DNA of 64,000 bases from Hellea sp. (GCA_028224375.1 JAOIVW010000009.1:1-64000), one strand, 5' to 3'. Shown: positions 43,959-53,644, counted from the first letter of the stretch. Program-made: numbers and translations. Notes: generated by a model from the sequence alone, not told the origin.

Positions 43959-44603
43959 TTACTGTGTTTTTGTGAAAATAAGCATCCGATTTTCTTTTGG
44001 CATCACAATACGAGCCTCATGAGTAAACCCTGCATCACTAAATATATGTTTAACGTCGTCTAAATTTCGCACGCCCCATGACGGATTTCGGCTCTTAAGT
44101 GAGACATCAAAGCCGAGATTGGACTCCGCCGTATCCTCACCTTCTTTAAACGGGCCGTAGAGAATAAATGTTGCGCCGACTTTTAAGAGGTTCCCTGCAC
44201 CCGCAGCCAAGCCCGTCGCCGCCTCCCAAGGCGCAATATGGATCATATTCGCGCAATATATCACGTCATATTCGCCGATATTATCAGCCCAACTTGCCTG
44301 AGATGTATCAATGTCTAAAGACTTTAACATGCGCCCGCCGCAATCCTTCGCCCAATCATTCTGGCTGGCACGGCTATCGGCATCCGGGTCGGAGGTCTGC
44401 CAGGTAATATCAGGCCGAAGCGTGCAAATATGCGCCCCGTGCTCTCCAGAGCCCGAAGCAATCTCAAGCACCCTCGCCCCGTCTGGCAGATAGGCCATCA
44501 TCGCGTCAGCAATTGGGGCTTTGTTACGGCCCGCCGTCGGCGAGAACAGCCTTGCGCCGCTTTGCGTTCTGTCTTCCAAATGGATGGGATCTTTACCGCT
44601 CAT
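43959..44603 (-). CDS. DUF938 SAM-dependent methyltransferase-like protein
   Basis: The protein has 214 residues. ARLFSPTAGRNKAPIADAM is the DUF938 N-terminal signature, followed by the SAM-binding motif I ARVLEIASGSGEHGAH and the later YDVIYCANMIHIAPWEAATGL and ILYGPFKEGE blocks. The substrate is unknown. It begins 1 nt after the stop of the FeuQ-like kinase gene, so it belongs to the PepSY-regulator-kinase operon, though the functional link is unclear. Confidence 0.88.
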   Translation of the reverse strand: MSGKDPIHLEDRTQSGARLFSPTAGRNKAPIADAMMAYLPDGARVLEIASGSGEHGAHICTLRPDITWQTSDPDADSRASQNDWAKDCGGRMLKSLDIDTSQASWADNIGEYDVIYCANMIHIAPWEAATGLAAGAGNLLKVGATFILYGPFKEGEDTAESNLGFDVSLKSRNPSWGVRNLDDVKHIFSDAGFTHEARIVMPKENRMLIFTKTQ

Positions 44604-44604
44604 A

Positions 44605-45999
44605 TCAAAGCCGCCTTGGTAAGGTGAGTGTCACTTTCAGCCCGCCCATATCAGAGCGGCCCAGCTCAACAGAGCCTTTATAAGCGGTAGCTAAATCGCT
44701 GACAATCGCCAGGCCAAAACCGCTGCCGGGCGTGGCTTCATCCAGCCTTGCGCCGCGTTTAATCGCTTCGCCATATTGGTCTTCGGGCATACCGGGCCCG
44801 TCATCACTGACCGTGACAAGGAAGCTACTTTCATCCTCAGGGTTGACCGAAGAGCTGACCTCTAAGGATGTCTTCGTCCATTTACAGCCATTATCCATGA
44901 GGTTACCGGCCATCTCTTCCAAATCCCGCTTCTCGCCGCGAAACACAAGGCCGGGCATGAAATCAATATCAAAATCTATATTTTTGCGGCCATAGATACG
45001 CGATAATGTCCGCGCTAAACCGTCCAGCGTTTCCGTCACTTCCGTCGAGACACCAATGGACTGACCGCGGGCCGCAGCACGGGCGCGGCGCAGATGGTGG
45101 TCCACTTGTTGCTTCATAGTTTCTGTCTGGCGCGAGACGATTTCAGAGGGTGTTTTTTTACTGGCCTCCGCTTCATTTTGCAGAACGGCTAAAGGCGTTT
45201 TAAGCGCATGCGCCAAATTTCCGACATGGGTTCGCGCGCGCTCCACGACATCTTTGTTATGAGATATCAAAGAGTTAAGCTCAGTGGCCAAAGGCTGAAT
45301 TTCCCTTGGATAGACCCCATCAACCTGCCCCGCGCGCCCCTCGCGCACATCAGCCACACGATCTCTCAAGTCAAATAATGGTTTAAGTCCCGAACGTACT
45401 TGCGTGACAACAGCGATAATTAAGCCTAATGAAATCAATAACATAAGCCCCAAGGCCGTCAAAGCAAAGCTGATAACAGAGCGGCTAGCGGCGCGGCTAT
45501 CAGCTCCCGCTACGACAACGACCGGGGCATTCATATTCGGCAGGATGACCTGACGTGCGACAAGGCGCAAAGTTTCATTCTCGTCGGGGCCCGCGCTACG
45601 GGTGCGAATTTCTTCGCCTTGCTGGCTTTGTAATTTGGCAACGGCATCAGGCGGTAACACCAAAGTGGATTCCAATAATGAGCGTGAGGCTGAAATGGGC
45701 GTGATAGTGCCATCATCACTCAGAAAGCCGAGTAGCCAATACCGGCCCGATAAGGCGCGTTGATAGCGCGGGTCGAGCGGTTCACGTGTGAGCGTTAGTG
45801 AGCCGTCCTGAACTTCCGCCGTCGCAATCAAAGCCGTCACGGCGCTCACAAGAGGGTCATCAAAACTGCGATATGTGGTATTGCGGTAGAGCCAGGTCAG
45901 CGTCAAAGCTGTTACCAGCAGTAGCGGCAAGGCCCAGATAACGGCGCTGCGGACGAGCCGCAGAACAAGAGATTGATTTTTTTGCGGCCCCTCAGCCAC
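44605..45999 (-). CDS. Sensor histidine kinase (FeuQ/PhoQ-like)
   Basis: The protein has 464 residues with membrane segments near 15-35 and 170-195 flanking a periplasmic sensor. The phosphoacceptor His is in GNLAHALKTPLAVLQNEA, the HALKTPL variant typical of PhoQ/FeuQ kinases. The ATPase blocks are NLMDNGCKWTK, DDGPGMP and GSGFGLAIVSDLATAY. Its start abuts the stop of the response-regulator gene, and the operon begins with a PepSY protein. By analogy with FeuPQ/PhoPQ it senses envelope or cation conditions, but this is not shown by the sequence. Confidence 0.88.
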   Translation of the reverse strand: MAEGPQKNQSLVLRLVRSAVIWALPLLLVTALTLTWLYRNTTYRSFDDPLVSAVTALIATAEVQDGSLTLTREPLDPRYQRALSGRYWLLGFLSDDGTITPISASRSLLESTLVLPPDAVAKLQSQQGEEIRTRSAGPDENETLRLVARQVILPNMNAPVVVVAGADSRAASRSVISFALTALGLMLLISLGLIIAVVTQVRSGLKPLFDLRDRVADVREGRAGQVDGVYPREIQPLATELNSLISHNKDVVERARTHVGNLAHALKTPLAVLQNEAEASKKTPSEIVSRQTETMKQQVDHHLRRARAAARGQSIGVSTEVTETLDGLARTLSRIYGRKNIDFDIDFMPGLVFRGEKRDLEEMAGNLMDNGCKWTKTSLEVSSSVNPEDESSFLVTVSDDGPGMPEDQYGEAIKRGARLDEATPGSGFGLAIVSDLATAYKGSVELGRSDMGGLKVTLTLPRRL

Positions 46000-46695
46000 T
46001 TACTTGGCTTTGGCGTCGCCGGATGCAGAGGAATCAGCAGGATCAACGAGGCGGTAACCTAATCCCCGCACAGTTTCGATACGATCCGTACCAATTTTGC
46101 GGCGTAGACGTCCGACAAAGACTTCAATCGTATTTGAATCGCGATCAAAATCCTGATCATAAATATGCTCGACCAGTTCTGTGCGCGAGATAACACGGCC
46201 GCGATGCGTCGCCATATAAGAGAGCAGACGGAATTCATGTGACGTCAGCTTAATCGACATGCCGTCGACAAATGCCCGTGCGGAGCGGTTATCAACGGAT
46301 AAATCTCCAACATCGATGGTATCCGTTGTGTGACCGGCGGCGCGGCGCAGCACGGCGCGCAAACGGGCCATGAGTTCTTCGGTGTGAAAGGGCTTGGTCA
46401 GATAATCATCGGCGCCCGCATCAAATCCAGCAACTTTTTCGCTCCATTGGTCTCTGGCCGTTAAGACTACAACTGGGAATTTTTTGCCGTCAGCCCGCCA
46501 TTTTTGCAAAACGCTGACGCCGTCAATAATCGGCAGCCCTAAATCCAGGACAACCGCGTCATAGGGCTCAGTGTCACCCAAGTGATGGCCTTCTTCACCG
46601 TCAGAGGCGACGTCAACGGCGTAGCCGACATCTTTCAAGGCATCCTTAAGCTGGCGGGCAAGGTCCGCATCATCTTCGACTACTAATATTCGCAT
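46000..46695 (-). CDS. OmpR-family response regulator (FeuP-like)
   Basis: The protein has 231 residues with receiver residues VEDDAD, the phosphorylation Asp in AVVLDLGLPIIDG and Lys in YLTKPFHTEEL. The winged helix (IKLTSHEFRLLSYMATHRGRV, TIEVFVGRLRRKIG, TVRGLGYRLVD) is followed by a short Ser/Ala tail. It abuts its kinase gene and lies 34 bp after the PepSY gene. It resembles FeuP/PhoP regulators. Confidence 0.92.
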   Translation of the reverse strand: MRILVVEDDADLARQLKDALKDVGYAVDVASDGEEGHHLGDTEPYDAVVLDLGLPIIDGVSVLQKWRADGKKFPVVVLTARDQWSEKVAGFDAGADDYLTKPFHTEELMARLRAVLRRAAGHTTDTIDVGDLSVDNRSARAFVDGMSIKLTSHEFRLLSYMATHRGRVISRTELVEHIYDQDFDRDSNTIEVFVGRLRRKIGTDRIETVRGLGYRLVDPADSSASGDAKAK

Positions 46696-46729
46696 AAAGC
46701 CCTCTAGAGCAAATCAGGTTAGGACTTAA

Positions 46730-47074
46730 CTATTTGACACGTCCTGTGGTCGCGTCAATCAAAACATCAACAACGCGGCCATCTTTACGGATAACACGCA
46801 CACGATAGGTGTTTCCGTTGCGAGAAATGTCGACAACTTCACCGCCGCCAGCGCGTTTGCGGGCAATGGATTTAGCTTCAGAGGCTGAGATCTTACGCTG
46901 AGCCCAACGCGGCAGAGTCTGCGGCGAGGGTGCAAAACGCGTATCAATGCGCTGAGACTGCACTTTTTGAGGCTGATGCTTCCACTTCGCAGGTTTGGCA
47001 TTAGCAGGCATAGCTGCCGCACTGGCCAGCAAAATGGCCGTTAGGCCCAAAGCGATATGTCTACGGTTCTTCAT
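46730..47074 (-). CDS. PepSY-domain periplasmic protein
   Basis: The protein has 114 residues with a signal peptide (RHIALGLTAILLASAAAMPANA). A basic linker is followed by a PepSY domain (ISASEAKSIARKRAGGGEVVDISRNGNTYRVRVI...DVLIDATTGRVK). PepSY proteins next to PhoPQ/FeuPQ-type systems act as periplasmic modulators of the kinase. It is first in the operon, and a CtrA-type box lies 69 bp upstream of its start. Confidence 0.85.
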   Translation of the reverse strand: MKNRRHIALGLTAILLASAAAMPANAKPAKWKHQPQKVQSQRIDTRFAPSPQTLPRWAQRKISASEAKSIARKRAGGGEVVDISRNGNTYRVRVIRKDGRVVDVLIDATTGRVK

Positions 47075-47142
47075 AATACGCTACCCCTAGCCTGTGTCCC
47101 CTGAACACAATCTGAATGTAATCTTCAATCCACGTTAAGGTC

Positions 47143-47157
47143 TTAATTATGAGTTAA
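47143..47157. promoter_or_regulatory. CtrA-type box TTAA-N7-TTAA
   Basis: TTAA (47143-47146), TTATGAG and TTAA (47154-47157) match the full CtrA consensus exactly. A further TTAA half-site is at 47135-47138. The box lies 69 bp upstream of the PepSY gene and overlaps the stop codon of the J-protein gene. CtrA is the cell-cycle regulator of this bacterial group and also controls GTA expression in relatives. The assignment rests on the motif alone. Confidence 0.5.
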
Positions 47158-48083
47158 ATCAAGTCCTTACGGGGGTCAAAATCTACATTTTCACCCGACT
47201 CTGCCCACTCTGTTAGAGTAGCGGCATCACCATCGGCCAAAATGACCTGCAAAGTGACGATTAAATCACCGCCCGCGATTCCTTTTCCCTTAAGCCGCAT
47301 CTTATTCCCGCTATTGGCCCCAGCGGGTATTTTCAGCTCCACCTCACCGCCTGGCAAAGGCACGCTGACTTTGCCGCCCAAAACTGCTTCTTTAAGAGAA
47401 ATAGGCAATGTCAGGCGCAGTTTTTTACCCTCACGGGTGATGTTTTTATGCGGTTTTATGGAGATTTCGACCTTGGCATCGCCTTTAGGCCCGCCATTTA
47501 CGCCTGGTTTGCCTTTGCCAATAACGCGCAAGACCTGTCCGTCTTCGACGCCTTTGGGGATTTTAACGGTTAATCCGCCCGTCAGCTTTTTCGTCCCGCC
47601 CGTAATCGCATCGACAAATGGCAGGGTAGCTTTATAGCGAATATCAGCGCCCTTTTGGGCCGGTCTGCGACGTTGTTGGTTCATACCGCCTTGCATCCCG
47701 CCCATATTCATCCCGAAAAGCGAGGAAAACAACTCGGCCATGTCATCCTGACCACCCATTGAGGCGCGGCGACCTTGACCGCCCATGCCGCCCATACCGC
47801 CAAATCCGGTGCCGAAAGGACTGCGCCCGCCGCCAAAACCACCTGCGAATGGGTTTTGCTGTTGCCCCGAACTATCGACCTGCCCGCTATCATAGCGCTT
47901 TTTCATGTCTTTATCAGACAGCAGCGAATAAGCGGCAGAAATTTCCTTAAACCGCTCTTGGGATTTGGGGTCTTTATTAACGTCAGGGTGATATTTCTTG
48001 GCAAGACCCCGATAGGCTTTGCGAATCTCAGCCTCGCTCGCAGACCGCGCCACGCCCAGTAATTTATAAGGATCCTTCGCCAT
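47154..48083 (-). CDS. CbpA-type DnaJ (J-domain) co-chaperone
   Basis: The protein has 309 residues. The N-terminal J domain has the HPD triad in LAKKYHPDVNKDP, then a Gly/Phe/Met-rich linker (about residues 75-135), and the C-terminal substrate-binding beta domains (YKATLPFVDAITGGTKKL, KIPKGVEDGQVLRV). No CxxCxGxG zinc fingers are present, so it is a class B J-protein like CbpA rather than DnaJ. It stimulates DnaK. It lies 38 bp downstream of the GTA g15 gene on the same strand; read-through from the GTA operon is possible but not shown. Confidence 0.9.
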   Translation of the reverse strand: MAKDPYKLLGVARSASEAEIRKAYRGLAKKYHPDVNKDPKSQERFKEISAAYSLLSDKDMKKRYDSGQVDSSGQQQNPFAGGFGGGRSPFGTGFGGMGGMGGQGRRASMGGQDDMAELFSSLFGMNMGGMQGGMNQQRRRPAQKGADIRYKATLPFVDAITGGTKKLTGGLTVKIPKGVEDGQVLRVIGKGKPGVNGGPKGDAKVEISIKPHKNITREGKKLRLTLPISLKEAVLGGKVSVPLPGGEVELKIPAGANSGNKMRLKGKGIAGGDLIVTLQVILADGDAATLTEWAESGENVDFDPRKDLI

Positions 48084-48121
48084 GCGTAGTATTTAAGGGG
48101 GAATTGGTGAGGTGCAAGGGG

Positions 48122-51100
48122 CTAGAGCGACAGAGTTACATGCGCGCCCCATCCATAGGCGCGAGATGCTTGGGCGATTGTAACCGTGTCGGCGTTTTGG
48201 AGGTCCTGCAGGCTGAGGCTCGGCGCGGTTGTTTCATATTCCGCAATGAGAGTGCCGCCTGAGAGTAGCTGCACGCGATAGCGCTCTTCTTCCTCCCCCA
48301 AAGGCACATCTAATCCCGCCCAGCTATCCCCGCCTATGCGCGTGCGGCGTGTCCAACTTATCTGCGTTTGGCCGTCATTTTCGGTGATTTTGACGTGAAC
48401 GGGGCTTAGCGGGCGCAGATGGGTGGCTTGGTAGAGGTGGTGTAGCGTATCGCCCTCGCGGCCAGCGGCTATGGCCGTTATCGGGACGGTCTCGCCTATT
48501 GCGCTCTCGGCTAAGAGCAAGTCGTCCCACCCCGCGCCTAGCCAGACGAGTCTTGCGCCTGACGACAAGGTCGCGGGTATATCTGCGTCAGAGCCGTCTT
48601 GCCCGCGCAGTAATTTTGATAACCGATAAGTTGAGGGCGCGATGAGTTCAGCTTCTGCAGCTTGGAACACTTCCCACCCTGTGGGCGTCTCAAGTGCGAA
48701 CTGATTTCCGCCGTCATATATCGCTTTATCCGATAGCGAGGAGAGCGGCGCATTGGGCAGGAAAACATCTATCACATTGGCGTAGTCCCAACGCCCTATT
48801 GGAGCTGCGGGCAAGTCCATGAGCAAGGCGCCGATGCGCGCGGGCGAGCCTAAGGTCACGCTATTTGACGGCCCTGAAATTTCAGTAACCGCAAATGGGT
48901 CAAGCCCTGCGCCGACAAGCGGGCCGTCATATTCGCCTGGAATATTAAGCGCGAAAACCACAGGCTTAGCCGCCCATGTGGCGGGCCGTGTTTCCTCTGG
49001 CGAGGCCCCGCGATTTGGCAGCGCGTCTCTGTCTCCTGTCAATCGCGCCTGCACGCGTTGCGTGGTCAAACCTTCCAACGTTTCGACCTGCCACACATCC
49101 TCATTTTCGGGTAAGGAGATGAGATCGCCAACCTCTAGATTTAGACTCGCGCCAGAGAGCTGGAAACTTAGCGTGCAGTCACTTTCAAGTCGCCGCGTCA
49201 ACACCCGGTCTGCGGTTAATTTGGCAAAGCTGCGGTCCATCACTATCGCTGCATTTACATCTAAAATACGCACCGTTTCCGCGAGCTTATCACGGGCGGC
49301 TGCGAGGCCTAATTGATAGTCATTTCCGGCGTCGATAAAATGCAAACGCGCATCTTTCAACCTGTCTTCAGGACTGTCTTTTATCTCTTCAATTGAAACG
49401 GATAAATCCCCGACAATATCCTCAGTGGTCAAAGCCAAATGCGCCTCTGTCCCGTCGCTTAAAAATCGTAGACCCTGCGCCGTGTCCATCACGGAAAAAC
49501 CGTAAACCAAAGAGAGCGGCGTGAGGGCGGCGCGGCCGGTCATCGGGCGGTCAATATGATAGCCTTGGACGAGGCCCGTGACCTTAGAGACATCCACGGT
49601 TTTGAGCCCGCTTTGCGCACAGATATCTTCAACCACATCTGCCAGTGGAACGAGCCCCATTCGCCCCGTCAGCCAATGTCCTCTTTGCCAATTTTCGCCA
49701 TCCGACCAGACGCTATCTCGTGCAGGGAAATCGGGAAAAGGCCGCGCATCCCAAGCCCAAAGATTGATCATATCCAGGTCAATCATTTTGCCGTTATTAA
49801 GCAATGAGGATGGGTTGTTATTCGAGCTGTCTGACCAGTAATCTATAAAGGCCTCCAGATAACGCCGCTGGATAAGGTCATCACGTGAACCTTCTGAAAA
49901 ATATGGATAATTTGACTGTCCTGATTTCGCGTCATAGAAAACATTAGGTTGGTTCGCGCCCTTATCTATAGCGGGACACCCAATCTCCATCAGCCATATC
50001 GGCTTGCTTTCTGGCGTCCAATTTGTGGGCGCATTTACCTCTACACTGCCGCGCCGATTATAATGCGGCTGGCTCCACCAATTGCGCAAATCTTTATAGC
50101 GAAAGACCCAAGCTTTATTCACCTCGCCATCTGTAATGGGGCTACGGATTTGGGCATCTCTATCGGCCTCAGACGCATAGAAATAATCATAGCCCTCCCC
50201 GCCTTCCATGCCGCTTTTAAGATAGCCTAAATCATAAATATTTTCTGCTAATTGAGCATCAAAATCTATGTTCCCTTCCCGCCAATCGGAGAGCGGAAAA
50301 TAGGCATCAATCCCGACGGCGTCTATTGCATTTGAACTCCATAATAGATCGAGATGGAAACTCACATCTTCGCTTCCATCTTGCGGATGATGGCCGAAAT
50401 ATTCCGTCCAATCCGCCGCATAAGTGAGCGCGGTTTGCGGCCCGACCACGGCCTTAACATCTGCCGCTAATTGAACAAGTTTTTGAACGGCCGGATAGCT
50501 ATTAGTCGCGCCGCGTAATGTCGTGAGTTCGACCATCTCAGAGCCAATGGCGAAGCGGTCAACGCCGCCTGAAACTTTCGCAAGTTTTGCGTAATGCAAA
50601 ATGAAACGGCGATAGGAAAACTCATCCGCGCCTGTATAGTTCGGCACTCCATTTTCAATACCAAAATCAGAGCCCTGCGCAGTGCCAAAGAAGCTATTTA
50701 ATTGCGTAATAATTCCGCCCGTATTCTCAGCGGATTGTGGATAACAGGTGATACGCCCGCGCCATGGAAAGGCCTCTTGCTCACTCCCGCCATAAGGGTC
50801 AGGCAATCCATTTCCGCTCGGAATATCCATCAAAATAAACGGGTAAAGCGTAACCTGATATCCGCGAGATTTGAGGCTCGCTATGGCTTGCAGAATAGAC
50901 TCGTCTGATGGCGTGCCGCCATAATTCGGACGCCCGTCTTCGCTCTGGCTAACGAGATAAGCGCTCCCTCGTGTCACGCCGCTCACCCGCCATGTTACCA
51001 CTGGCGTGATGCGGGTTTTAGTCTCCACGCCAGGCTTTATCTCGCAATCACCGCAGCGCAAATCCGTCCCGAACCACGCCGTGATAATGGAGACATTTTT

Positions 51101-51886
51101 AACATTGGGAAGCTGGCTTTCGAGCTGATCTAAGGCCAGTTCAATATCAGCCTGCCCCGACAGATTATTCATATTGATAGGCCGCGCGGATGTCGGGGTG
51201 GGCGTCTCCTCAACTACCTGCGTCGCATAAGCAAATTCACCGCTAGCGGGGAGCAAGTTCACGCCTCGCACCATATTTTCCAGGCGCGGCGTATCATTAA
51301 GCGCAAGCGGCACGCGAATGACTTCCGCATTAATTTGCGGCAAGCGCGCGCCATATTCATCCAGCGGAAAGTCTTCAAAGACGAGGTAAGCTGTCCCGCG
51401 AAAACTTGGCACATCTGAACCTTCAATTGCGTTGATAATCGGGTCAGGCAGTTGATCTTCAGTCCCTTTATAGACCCGCAGGTCCAAAGCTGCGCTCTGA
51501 AGCGGCGCGCCATTGGCCCATAAGCGGTCCACGCCCAGGATTTCGCCTTCGCAAAGCCCAATAGCAAAACTGATACTATAGCTGTAATTACGCTGGGTCG
51601 GCCCGCCGCCTTTTCCGCTTTGCACAGACTCTTCGCTAACCGTTTCGCGGATGCGTGAGGCCCAAATCACCTGCCCCGCCAGCCTGATTCGCCCATAAAC
51701 CCGCGCCATAGGGGCCCCGTCGCGTGATGTTTGCAGATGAAAGCTGTCTAAACGCGGGCCTTCAAAGACTCGAGTGTCAAAAGCATTGGAAATCGCGCTA
51801 TTGGCATAGGCGAGCGCGGCATTAGTGCCAATTTGCACGGCGCTATTACCCAAAAACTGCGCTCCCGCGACAAGAAGTGTGCTCAT
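48122..51886 (-). CDS. GTA megatron / host-specificity tail protein (g15)
   Basis: At 1254 residues this is the largest gene of the cluster. The N-terminus (MSTLLVAGAQFLGNSAVQIGTN) and ARVYGRIRLAGQVIWASRI match RcGTA g15. The middle contains a glycoside-hydrolase-like TIM-barrel region (LHYAKLAKVSGGVDRFAIGSEM, WSSNAIDAVGIDAYFPLSDW, IWLMEIGCPAIDKG). The C-terminal third is beta-rich with baseplate/fibre features. In RcGTA it forms the distal tail tip and contacts the recipient surface. It overlaps g14 by 4 nt and is the last gene of the cluster. Confidence 0.93.
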   Translation of the reverse strand: MSTLLVAGAQFLGNSAVQIGTNAALAYANSAISNAFDTRVFEGPRLDSFHLQTSRDGAPMARVYGRIRLAGQVIWASRIRETVSEESVQSGKGGGPTQRNYSYSISFAIGLCEGEILGVDRLWANGAPLQSAALDLRVYKGTEDQLPDPIINAIEGSDVPSFRGTAYLVFEDFPLDEYGARLPQINAEVIRVPLALNDTPRLENMVRGVNLLPASGEFAYATQVVEETPTPTSARPINMNNLSGQADIELALDQLESQLPNVKNVSIITAWFGTDLRCGDCEIKPGVETKTRITPVVTWRVSGVTRGSAYLVSQSEDGRPNYGGTPSDESILQAIASLKSRGYQVTLYPFILMDIPSGNGLPDPYGGSEQEAFPWRGRITCYPQSAENTGGIITQLNSFFGTAQGSDFGIENGVPNYTGADEFSYRRFILHYAKLAKVSGGVDRFAIGSEMVELTTLRGATNSYPAVQKLVQLAADVKAVVGPQTALTYAADWTEYFGHHPQDGSEDVSFHLDLLWSSNAIDAVGIDAYFPLSDWREGNIDFDAQLAENIYDLGYLKSGMEGGEGYDYFYASEADRDAQIRSPITDGEVNKAWVFRYKDLRNWWSQPHYNRRGSVEVNAPTNWTPESKPIWLMEIGCPAIDKGANQPNVFYDAKSGQSNYPYFSEGSRDDLIQRRYLEAFIDYWSDSSNNNPSSLLNNGKMIDLDMINLWAWDARPFPDFPARDSVWSDGENWQRGHWLTGRMGLVPLADVVEDICAQSGLKTVDVSKVTGLVQGYHIDRPMTGRAALTPLSLVYGFSVMDTAQGLRFLSDGTEAHLALTTEDIVGDLSVSIEEIKDSPEDRLKDARLHFIDAGNDYQLGLAAARDKLAETVRILDVNAAIVMDRSFAKLTADRVLTRRLESDCTLSFQLSGASLNLEVGDLISLPENEDVWQVETLEGLTTQRVQARLTGDRDALPNRGASPEETRPATWAAKPVVFALNIPGEYDGPLVGAGLDPFAVTEISGPSNSVTLGSPARIGALLMDLPAAPIGRWDYANVIDVFLPNAPLSSLSDKAIYDGGNQFALETPTGWEVFQAAEAELIAPSTYRLSKLLRGQDGSDADIPATLSSGARLVWLGAGWDDLLLAESAIGETVPITAIAAGREGDTLHHLYQATHLRPLSPVHVKITENDGQTQISWTRRTRIGGDSWAGLDVPLGEEEERYRVQLLSGGTLIAEYETTAPSLSLQDLQNADTVTIAQASRAYGWGAHVTLSL

Positions 51887-52347
51887 TTAGGTCTCCCAAA
51901 AGAGGCAGGGGTGGCTGGAAAGGAGAAAGAAAAGGCATGGCGGCGCGTCCAATAGGGCACGAGGTAACTCTCCACCACGGCGCGGCCCCAATAGGCGTGA
52001 ATGATGCGGTCAGGCGCGCTGAGGATGGCGATATGTTTACACGGCACGCTGGGCGCCATGCGAAAGAGCAGCACATCACCGGGCTGCGCGGCTTCATCGG
52101 GTACAGGTGTCAGGCAGTTTCGCGCCGCTTCCAATAAAGTTTCCTGCCCCAAGCTTTCGGCCCAATCGGGCGTGTAAGGCGGAACGGCCATCGGTTCTTC
52201 CCCGTACAGCTCTCGCCAGATGCCGCGAATAAGGCCAAGGCAGTCACAGCCCGCCCCTTTGACACTGGCTTGATGTTGGTAAGGCGTGTTGATCCAGTCC
52301 TTTGCTAAAGAGACGATACGCTCACGCGGGATATGTAGCTGGTTCAT
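51883..52347 (-). CDS. GTA NlpC/P60 cell-wall peptidase (g14)
   Basis: The 154-residue protein is an NlpC/P60-type peptidase at the tail tip that should cut peptidoglycan cross-links during DNA entry. The catalytic Cys lies in KGAGCDCLGLIRGIW and the His in PCKHIAIL, with QPGDVLLFRM between them. It overlaps both neighbours by 4 nt (ATGA type), so translation is coupled. It is intact and matches RcGTA orfg14 in order and size. Confidence 0.92.
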   Translation of the reverse strand: MNQLHIPRERIVSLAKDWINTPYQHQASVKGAGCDCLGLIRGIWRELYGEEPMAVPPYTPDWAESLGQETLLEAARNCLTPVPDEAAQPGDVLLFRMAPSVPCKHIAILSAPDRIIHAYWGRAVVESYLVPYWTRRHAFSFSFPATPASFGRPK

Positions 52348-53003
52348 GAATAGCGCGAGCTCCCATCTCGGCGCTCGCCAATTTGCGGCGCGGCTTGGAG
52401 CGCGTCATCGCCAAGCAAAAAGGGAAAGCCGCGATAGTTGATGACATTGTCAAATTGATCGCGGCAGGCAGCAAGCGTGTTGGGGCATGTCGTGCCTTCG
52501 GGAAAGCCGGCGAGGTCTAAGCCGCAGCGGGCATCGCCAAATTCAGCATCGCAAATTTTCGAAAAAACGCGTCCGACAGAGCGGCCCAAAAGAACCGACT
52601 CGCCTACCCATTCAGCCTCAAAGGCCTCGCCCTTCTGGCGGATGGTTCCAAGCCGTCCTTTAGCAATTGCGGCACGCTGAGAGGTGTCCGCCCAATTGAC
52701 ACGGAAGCTTTCAATCACAGCCTGCTCATAGAGCCCAGCTTTGATATCCTCCGCTGAAATTCTATCGCTGATGAGCGCGCCTTGCACGCTGCCATTATCC
52801 GTTGAAAAACCAAGGCGGCGATCCATCTCGCTGGGCGTCAACCCAGAAGAAGCTTCGTAATTAATTCCATCTATTTGCAAATCGCGGTCATGATCTGTGA
52901 AGCCAAAAACCTGTGCGTCTTGCCGCGTTATTTTCCACAGCCATGCGAGCGTTGTCACGCGGTTTTCTAAATGGCTTTGCAATTCAGGCGAAAGATTACG
53001 CAT
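52344..53003 (-). CDS. GTA DUF2163 tail/baseplate hub protein (g13)
   Basis: ATG 53003 (MRNLSPELQSHLENRV) overlaps the end of g12 by 8 nt; 219 residues. The sequence LAWLWKITRQDAQVFGFTDHDRDL and the Cys-containing CDAEFGDARCGLDL and CRDQFDNVINYRGFPFL blocks are the DUF2163 signature. In RcGTA the homologue is a baseplate hub component, and its cysteines bind an iron-sulfur cluster there; the Cys pattern here is compatible with that, which is inference. It overlaps g14 by 4 nt. Confidence 0.9.
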   Translation of the reverse strand: MRNLSPELQSHLENRVTTLAWLWKITRQDAQVFGFTDHDRDLQIDGINYEASSGLTPSEMDRRLGFSTDNGSVQGALISDRISAEDIKAGLYEQAVIESFRVNWADTSQRAAIAKGRLGTIRQKGEAFEAEWVGESVLLGRSVGRVFSKICDAEFGDARCGLDLAGFPEGTTCPNTLAACRDQFDNVINYRGFPFLLGDDALQAAPQIGERRDGSSRYS

Positions 53004-53634
53004 GATCCAACACCTCAATCAGAGGAATATTTATCACCTGCCCCGCACCAAAGGCTTCGAGTGAAACGTCGAGCTGATCTATATCAAAACGCACAGGCAC
53101 ATCAAATTCAAAGCCGCAGCTTATGACGCTATCCTGCGGCGGCGGAACAGAAAATTCAACCTCGCCAGAAAGCTCATCAACGGTGAACTCAGAGGCCAAA
53201 ATTTCAACGCCGTTCAAGGCGCATTTCACCGTGCCAGAAACAGGTTTCGTAATCGGCCTTTCATAGGCTCCTGCCGCATCGACATAGGATTTTATAAGCT
53301 TGAATGTTGTCGCCGTCCCATCACCAGTTCCAATGATTTGGTCGGTTGGCGCAGGTACATCATCAGGCTTACAGCTCTTAAAGTCTAAGGGGTCTCGAAA
53401 ACGAAAACTATGCAATTGACCAAATCGCGCTTCAAAAAAGGCAATTAAATCATGGAGTTTACCTAATGTCTTTACACCTGCGCCCGCATTATAACGGCGG
53501 CGAGAGTGGGCGTGCGGGGAATTACGGTGCTCCATGCCGCTGGCTAAGGCGGTGATGTCGGTGCGCCGCGAAGGCCCGCCGCTTGCGCCAAAGGCTAGGG
53601 AGACAGGGAAGCGCACATTGTGAAAATCAGGCAT
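52996..53634 (-). CDS. GTA DUF2460 distal tail protein (g12)
   Basis: ATG 53634 (MPDFHNVRFPVSLAFG) gives 212 residues and is the family-typical start; the upstream in-frame region runs into g11 and is not coding. NVRFPVSLAFGASGGPSRRTDI, NSPHAHSRRRYNAGAGVKTL and FRFRDPLDFKSC are DUF2460 hallmarks. This is the distal tail protein, linking tube to baseplate. It lies 10 bp after g11. Confidence 0.92.
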   Translation of the reverse strand: MPDFHNVRFPVSLAFGASGGPSRRTDITALASGMEHRNSPHAHSRRRYNAGAGVKTLGKLHDLIAFFEARFGQLHSFRFRDPLDFKSCKPDDVPAPTDQIIGTGDGTATTFKLIKSYVDAAGAYERPITKPVSGTVKCALNGVEILASEFTVDELSGEVEFSVPPPQDSVISCGFEFDVPVRFDIDQLDVSLEAFGAGQVINIPLIEVLDHA

Positions 53635-53644
53635 AGATATCTTT

